Assembly (NCBI GenBank): GCA_016280525.1
Contig: JAEEGW010000268.1
Location: forward strand, 1-7,574
From: Clostridiales bacterium
GTDB taxonomy: Bacteria; Bacillota; Clostridia; Oscillospirales; CAG-272
Length of the DNA: 7,574 bases
Direction of reading: 5' to 3'
The first letter of the stretch is position 1. The number at the start of each line of letters is the position of its first letter. The translations under genes were made by a program, and so were the position numbers. Below are positions 4,826 to 7,574 of the stretch, one piece after another. The notes below the pieces were generated by a model, which made no database searches, was not told the DNA's origin, and worked only from the letters and a program-made list of their open reading frames with translations.

Positions 4826-5234
4826 CGTCCGCGCCTCCTTCCACATTCGTTTTATTCTCCGAAAATGCCGCTGTAGCTATGGGGTTGACGGGTTCGCACG
4901 TTTCAGACGGGGAAATACCCTTCCGCGGCCTGTGGCCCGTTCTATAAGCGTGTAGAGCGCATTCAGAGCATTTACAGCGGTTCGCGTCTTGAGTACATCC
5001 GCCGACGCAATCGACGCAGCGGGCGCGGATCGCCTTAATAGGTGTGAGCTTATGCACAAATCCCTTTTTCTTTCCGAACCGGTAACTATGAAGCGGGCAA
5101 TCGGTCTTCGGGCAAAGCTTCACCTCGTTGGAGCTTTCGCAGCAGCACCATAAACAATAGGCGCGGATCGCTTTCACGGGTGATCTCTGCTTGCTTTCGT
5201 TCTCATTCGTGCGCTCGATCTCGATATCGTTCAT
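4815..5234 (-). CDS. Duplicated four-cysteine (zinc-ribbon-like) phage/ICE protein
   Basis: The 139-aa protein holds two copies of the same motif 46 residues apart: KAIRAYC27LWC30, C41, C46PLHSYRFG and KAIRARC73VDC76, C87, C92ALHAYRTG. The cysteine spacing (3, 11, 5) is identical in both, so each probably holds one zinc ion. Proteins with this KAIR-C-x2-C-x10-C-x4-C-x-LH-x-YR-x-G unit recur in Bacillota phages and integrative elements, usually beside replication or regulatory genes, without an assigned function. The residues outside the motifs are polar and poorly structured. The ATG at 5234 has AGGAGG nine bases upstream. It overlaps the excisionase-like gene by the ATGA stop-start and the 275-aa gene by 11 bp, and is the third gene of the four-gene operon. 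Confidence 0.88.
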   Translation of the reverse strand: MNDIEIERTNENESKQRSPVKAIRAYCLWCCCESSNEVKLCPKTDCPLHSYRFGKKKGFVHKLTPIKAIRARCVDCVGGCTQDANRCKCSECALHAYRTGHRPRKGISPSETCEPVNPIATAAFSENKTNVEGGADDGE

Positions 5235-5434
5235 ACTGCCGCGCCTCCTAAGGTCTGTTCGTCGATCCACCTTTCAAGGCCGCGGCGGGATATGAGGGAG
5301 CGCGTCCCGATCTTGAAAACGGGAAACGTGGGATCCTCCTTCATAAGCTTGTACACCGTCGGCCTTGAGAGCCGGAGCAGCCGCGCCGCGTCCGTGACGG
5401 TCAGCGCAAGAGATCTTTCATCGGTTCGTTCCAT
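5231..5434 (-). CDS. Excisionase-like MerR-type helix-turn-helix protein
   Basis: The 67-aa protein matches the excisionase/HTH_17 family: SLALTVTDAARLLRLSRPTV, then YKLMKEDPTFPVFKIGTRSL and ISRRGLERWIDEQ. This is the winged helix-turn-helix with the typical FPVFKIG-x-R wing. Excisionases bend DNA at attachment arm sites and turn a tyrosine integrase toward excision; some relatives are plain transcription factors. Being encoded in the operon facing the integrase-repressor pair, as in phage satellites, favours the excisionase role. The ATG at 5434 has AAAGGAG nine bases upstream. It overlaps the upstream HTH gene by 17 bp and the downstream gene by 4 bp. Confidence 0.85.
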   Translation of the reverse strand: MERTDERSLALTVTDAARLLRLSRPTVYKLMKEDPTFPVFKIGTRSLISRRGLERWIDEQTLGGAAV

Positions 5435-5633
5435 AGATCGATTCTCCTTTCAGATCTTCCGGCCTGACGTTCAGGGCCTCAGCTATGCGGGCAATGGTGC
5501 TTTCCCTGCAGCTCTTTCCGCCCCTGAGCGCGGTTATGGAAGACCGGGAAACACCGGAACGCGCTGCAAGATCATCAATGCTTATTTCCTTCCTTGCCAT
5601 TTCAGCTATAAGTTTCACTCGGTCAATACGCAT
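5418..5633 (-). CDS. XRE-family regulator, first gene of the xis operon
   Basis: The 71-aa Cro-like protein has its HTH at about residues 17-40 (EISIDDLAARSGVSRSSITA), followed by LRGGKSCRESTIARIAEALN and a short tail NVRPEDLKG. The ATG at 5633 is preferred, with GGAG nine bases upstream; a TTG two codons earlier is only three bases from the same site. It is transcribed from the promoter at 5677-5705, divergent from the CI-like repressor. In this position it resembles Cro of lambdoid switches: it could repress the repressor promoter or limit its own operon. Confidence 0.87.
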   Translation of the reverse strand: MRIDRVKLIAEMARKEISIDDLAARSGVSRSSITALRGGKSCRESTIARIAEALNVRPEDLKGESIYGTNR

Positions 5634-5650
5634 TTTCAAATACTCCTTTC

Positions 5651-5764
5651 TTCTGCATATTCAGAACCATAGTTATATTATAACTTCTGCATGTTAAGAA
5701 GTCAACAAGAAAATTCGCTAAAAGTTCGCTTTTTCTATTGATTTGCTATTCTGAATATGGTAAT
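5651..5764. promoter_or_regulatory. Three operator-like sites between divergent genes
   Basis: The sites are TTCTGCATATTCAGAA (5651-5666), TTCTGCATGTTAAGAA (5685-5700) and a copy in the other orientation beginning TTCTGAATATG (5749-5764), whose first 11 bases match the reverse complement of the first site. The second overlaps the minus promoter's spacer and -35 edge, the third the spacer and -10 of the repressor promoter, and the first the xis-operon leader. A separate 15-bp palindrome, AGTTATATTATAACT (5671-5685), spans the minus -10. This suits repression and autoregulation by the CI-like and Cro-like proteins on either side. Confidence 0.65.
5677..5705 (-). promoter_or_regulatory. Promoter of the xis operon
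   Basis: On the minus strand TTGACT (5705-5700) and TATAAT (5682-5677) have a 17-bp spacer. It would drive the gene at 5633 and the overlapping genes down to 3998. The spacer carries an operator-like site and the -10 lies inside a palindrome, so it is expected to be repressed in the integrated state. Confidence 0.82.
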
Positions 5765-5766
5765 AT
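5738..5766 (+). promoter_or_regulatory. Promoter of the repressor-integrase unit
   Basis: TTGATT (5738-5743) and TAATAT (5761-5766) are 17 bp apart, with an extended-10 TG at 5758-5759. An operator-like site covers the spacer and -10. The leader to the repressor ATG is very short, and integrase is co-transcribed through a 14-bp gene overlap. Confidence 0.7.
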
Positions 5767-5785
5767 TGTAAATGGAGGTGAAATA

Positions 5786-6178
5786 ATGACAACGGGTGAA
5801 CGCATTAAAGAAGCACGTAAAAAGCTCGGTCTCACACAAAAAGAGCTTGCGGCGCGGATGAATACGGCTGAAACGCTTATTTGTGAATATGAGCGCGGAA
5901 CAAGAGTACCGAAATACAGCACAATAACAAGGATCGCCGCGGCACTGGGTATAAGCCCATACGCTATTATTGGCTTTGACGATCAAGCGCCGGAGGGCAT
6001 GGCAGACGTTCACGCCTCCAATCTCAATCAGTATGGACCGCATTTCTACAAACTCATGGATTCTTTTTCCAAGCTCAACGAATCCGGACAGCTTGAAGCC
6101 GTCAAGCGCGTTCAAGAGCTTTCAGAGCTGCAGCGCTACAAGAGAACGGAGGAAGGGGCGGCCCATGGCAAAGCGTGA
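5786..6178 (+). CDS. CI-like XRE repressor of the element
   Basis: The 130-aa protein has an N-terminal XRE helix-turn-helix at about 4-60 (RIKEARKKLGLTQKELAARM with EYERGTRVPKYSTITRIAAAL) and a short C-terminal helical part (about 85-117) reading FYKLMDSFSKLNESGQLEAV. This form is typical of repressors of Bacillota phages and islands. There is no LexA-like peptidase or metallopeptidase domain, so induction would need another route, such as an antirepressor supplied by a helper phage. The ATG at 5786 has GGAGG seven bases upstream; an in-frame start at 5738 falls inside the promoter. It is divergent from the xis operon with three operator-like sites between, and overlaps the integrase start by 14 bp. 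Confidence 0.88.
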   Translation: MTTGERIKEARKKLGLTQKELAARMNTAETLICEYERGTRVPKYSTITRIAAALGISPYAIIGFDDQAPEGMADVHASNLNQYGPHFYKLMDSFSKLNESGQLEAVKRVQELSELQRYKRTEEGAAHGKA

Positions 6179-6383
6179 TAACGGAGCGGGTGCGGTCACT
6201 CAGCGCACACGGGAACGGTCGGACGGATCCGTTTACAAGTATTGGGAAGGTCGTGTTACCGTTGGAACGGACGCAAACGGCAATCAGAAGCGCCGAACCG
6301 TCACGGCCCATACAAAGACGGAGCTGCTTGCAAAAATGAAAGAGATCTCCATAGCCGTGGAGCGCGGCACCTTGCGGAAGTGA
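6165..6383 (+). CDS. Integrase N-terminal arm-binding part (split or frameshifted)
   Basis: These 72 residues start MAKRDNGAGAVTQRTRERSD and contain GSVYKYWEGRVTVGTDANG, then QKRRTVTAHTKTELLAKMKE. This is the AP2-like arm-binding domain at the N terminus of Tn916/phage-type tyrosine integrases, which binds arm sites near the attachment core. The frame stops at TGA (6381-6383) just where the core-binding domain should begin, and the rest continues in the -1 frame from 6380. The start codon lies inside the end of the repressor gene, with GGAGG 12 bases and AAGGGG six bases upstream. The part may be a pseudogene fragment after loss of one base, or a separately made domain coupled by a GTGA stop-start. 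Confidence 0.8.
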   Translation: MAKRDNGAGAVTQRTRERSDGSVYKYWEGRVTVGTDANGNQKRRTVTAHTKTELLAKMKEISIAVERGTLRK

Positions 6384-7348
6384 ACAAGCTCACCGTGCTG
6401 CAATGGCTGAATGAGTGGTTCGACGTGTACGAAAAGCGAAAAGTGAAGCAGTACACCGCAAACAGCTATAAAACGATCATAGAAAAGCATATCGGGCCGG
6501 AGATCGGCAATATCAAGCTGCAGAAGCTCCGCAACTCAGATCTGCAGCGCTTCTATAATGCCCTGGCTGATAAGGGCCTGAGCGGGAAGACGATCAAGAA
6601 TATTGACGCTGTGATCTCCAAGGCGCTGAACGACGCGCTCAAGCATGGAGTGATCGGCTCCAATCCCCGGAGCTTGAACGTGGAGCTTCCCAAGGTCAAG
6701 CAGCATGAAGTTTCACCTCTCACCGACGCGGAGATCCCCGCTTTCATGGCTGCCATTGATAACGAGCCTTTCCGGAATGTGTACGCGCTTGCGCTCTTCT
6801 GCGGGCTCCGAAAGGGTGAATGCCTCGGCCTCTCATGGGATAACGTGGATCTCAAGAACAAGCGCATAACCATATCTCAGCAGCTTCAAAGGAATATGGA
6901 GACGGGGCAATACTTTGTTGAGAAGAGCACCAAGAGCAACCGAACAAGGGTGATCCTCATGCCGCCCCTCACCGTTGATTATCTGAAAGCGGAGAAGAGG
7001 AAGCAGGATCTCAACAGAATGGCAGCGGGCGAAATGTGGAGCAATCCGGACAACCTCGTTTTTACTGATGAAGTCGGGCGGCGGATAAGCTTCCCGACGC
7101 TTAACGGACAGTTCAAGCGCATGGTTAAGCAGATGGGCCGCCCGGATCTCCGTTTTCATGATCTCCGGCACTCTGCCGCCACCGTCGCACTTGCTGCAGG
7201 AGCGGACATCAAAAGCGTTCAACAGCTCCTCGGCCATAGCTCAGCCTCAACGACGTTGAACATCTATTCTCATGTTACCGAAAAAATGAAAGAGGATACC
7301 GCCTCAAGGATCCAAAGCTATTATGACGGACTTGGACAAAAAGCGTGA
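6380..7348 (+). CDS. int: Tyrosine recombinase (integrase), core-binding and catalytic part
   Basis: This part cuts and rejoins the tRNA-Ser attachment core, integrating or excising the element. Numbered from GTG at 6380 it is 322 residues. The core-binding domain covers about 5-95 (TVLQWLNEWFDVYEKRKVKQ onward). The catalytic domain from about 112 has the complete active site: R144 (GLRKGE), probably K185 (KSTKSNRTR), H260 and R263 (HDLRH), H286 (LLGHSS) and nucleophile Y296 (NIYSHV). Joined to the 72-residue arm-binding part it would give about 394 aa, normal for the family. An open frame from 6242 exists, but its first 46 codons are the wrong-frame reading of the arm-binding domain. Whether GTG 6380 starts translation is uncertain: no good ribosome binding site is near, so re-initiation from the overlapping stop or a frameshift would be required. 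A terminator follows at 7355. Confidence 0.85.
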   Translation: MNKLTVLQWLNEWFDVYEKRKVKQYTANSYKTIIEKHIGPEIGNIKLQKLRNSDLQRFYNALADKGLSGKTIKNIDAVISKALNDALKHGVIGSNPRSLNVELPKVKQHEVSPLTDAEIPAFMAAIDNEPFRNVYALALFCGLRKGECLGLSWDNVDLKNKRITISQQLQRNMETGQYFVEKSTKSNRTRVILMPPLTVDYLKAEKRKQDLNRMAAGEMWSNPDNLVFTDEVGRRISFPTLNGQFKRMVKQMGRPDLRFHDLRHSAATVALAAGADIKSVQQLLGHSSASTTLNIYSHVTEKMKEDTASRIQSYYDGLGQKA

Positions 7349-7354
7349 ACGTCG

Positions 7355-7378
7355 GCGCTCGAAAACGGGCGCTTTTTT
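7355..7378 (+). terminator. Terminator of the repressor-integrase unit
   Basis: GCGCTCG (7355-7361) pairs with CGGGCGC (7366-7372) with one G-U pair, around an AAAA loop, and is followed by six Ts (7373-7378). It starts seven bases after the integrase stop codon. Confidence 0.88.
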
Positions 7379-7405
7379 CATGCGGAAAATGAGCATTATT
7401 ATTTC

Positions 7406-7417
7406 AATAGGCGTACT
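7406..7417 (+). repeat. Right integrase arm-type repeat
   Basis: AATAGGCGTACT is identical, and in the same orientation, to the tandem copies at 1784-1807. It lies about 70 bp inside the right attachment site. Confidence 0.6.
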
Positions 7418-7446
7418 ATAGGAGTTTTTTGTGTTTTCGGGCAAGC

Positions 7447-7482
7447 AAAAAGCCTCAAAAACTCAATGTTTTCAAGGCTTTT
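7447..7482 (-). terminator. Terminator facing away from tRNA-Ser
   Basis: On the minus strand AAAAGCCT (7482-7475) pairs with AGGCTTTT (7455-7448). An inner AAAA/TTTT pairing is possible, and one further T follows the stem. It begins just past the CCA end of the tRNA and would end the tRNA transcript within the element's DNA, replacing the terminator displaced by integration. Confidence 0.65.
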
Positions 7483-7484
7483 CG

Positions 7485-7508
7485 TTGGCGGAGAAGCAGG
7501 GATTTGAA
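7485..7508. repeat. Attachment-site copy at the intact tRNA-Ser
   Basis: These bases are identical to 1653-1676. The repeat covers the CCA end, acceptor strand and half of the T arm, so integration restores a complete tRNA. Confidence 0.88.
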
Positions 7509-7574
7509 CCCTGGCGACCCTTCGCAGATCCTCCTCCCTTAGCAGGGGAGCACCTTCGACCTCTTGGGTACTTC
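7486..7574 (-). tRNA. tRNA-Ser (GCU anticodon), partial at window edge
   Basis: Read on the minus strand this is a class II tRNA. The anticodon stem CTCCC/GGGAG encloses the loop CTGCTAA, giving anticodon GCT at 7543-7541, which decodes AGC/AGU. It also has a long variable arm, a T arm CAGGG-TTCAAAT-CCCTG, the 3' acceptor strand CTTCTCC, a G discriminator and an encoded CCA. Only the last four bases of the 5' acceptor strand are in the window; pairing predicts that three bases are missing past the right edge. Confidence 0.93.

Larger units (their letters stand above)
1653..7508. mobile_element. tRNA-Ser-integrated element, satellite/PICI-like, about 5.8 kb
   Basis: The element is bounded by a perfect 24-bp direct repeat (1653-1676 and 7485-7508) that corresponds to the 3' end of a tRNA-Ser gene. 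A tyrosine recombinase lies next to the intact tRNA copy. Contents are integrase, CI-like repressor, XRE regulators, excisionase-like protein, a four-cysteine repeat protein, a 275-aa protein of unknown function, a sigma-region-4-like protein and two small unknown proteins. Excision between the repeats would release a circle of about 5832 bp. No relaxase, type IV secretion, terminase large subunit, capsid, tail or lysis gene is present, so it cannot move alone. The order int-repressor facing a divergent xis operon is that of phage-inducible chromosomal islands. That label is inference from layout. Confidence 0.8.

Noticed and set aside
6242..6379. Integrase start at 6242
   Set aside because: Codons 6242-6379 are the wrong-frame reading of the well-conserved arm-binding domain encoded from 6165; only the sequence after 6380 matches the integrase family.
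6365..6390. Programmed -1 frameshift in the integrase
   Set aside because: No slippery heptamer of the X-XXY-YYZ type is present at the junction, and no strong downstream stem is obvious. A base loss or GTGA re-initiation explains it better.
1653..7508. Toxin-antitoxin or restriction-modification system
   Set aside because: No toxin fold, methyltransferase or nuclease motif is visible in any of the small proteins; the HTH proteins are explained as element regulators.

Overview
The window suggests a Bacillota genome, most likely Clostridia. Almost every start has a strong AGGAGG-type ribosome binding site 8-10 nt upstream, promoters are close to the sigma-A consensus, and the protein families are those of clostridial mobile elements. 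The species cannot be named from this sequence. The window holds two mobile elements lying side by side at a tRNA-Ser(GCU) locus.

Positions 4-1628 are an IS1182-type insertion sequence: near-perfect terminal inverted repeats, one 501-aa DDE transposase with its own promoter, and a terminator hairpin at each end. It ends in a perfect palindrome 7 bp from the start of the next element.

Positions 1653-7508 are a compact integrated element of about 5.8 kb. It is bounded by a perfect 24-bp direct repeat of the 3' end of the tRNA-Ser gene, which itself lies on the minus strand and runs off the right edge. Beside the tRNA, on the plus strand, sit a tyrosine recombinase (split by a -1 frame change after its arm-binding domain) and a CI-like repressor. 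Divergent from them, on the minus strand, is a tightly overlapping operon: small XRE regulator, excisionase-like protein, a duplicated four-cysteine protein and a 275-aa protein of unknown function. The 3' end of the last gene is built from three 10-bp repeats and is followed by an AT-rich large hairpin, a candidate replication origin. Further left come a GC-rich hairpin-rich stretch without a credible gene, a sigma-region-4-like regulator (minus), a 70-aa XRE protein (plus), and two small minus-strand proteins driven by a perfect-consensus promoter divergent from the XRE gene. Repeats of AATAGGCGTACT near both ends are probable integrase arm sites.

How the genes may work together (inference): the CI-like repressor would bind three related operator-like sites in the 5634-5785 intergenic region, holding down the xis operon and tuning itself and integrase. 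On derepression, the excisionase-like protein and integrase would excise a roughly 5.8-kb circle, which could replicate from the region after the 275-aa gene. A second divergent switch at 2480-2747 would control the two small left-end genes. No relaxase, conjugation, capsid, tail or lysis gene is present. The layout int-repressor / divergent xis-unknown-putative origin is that of a phage-inducible chromosomal island (phage satellite) or a very small integrative element, rather than a complete prophage or ICE.
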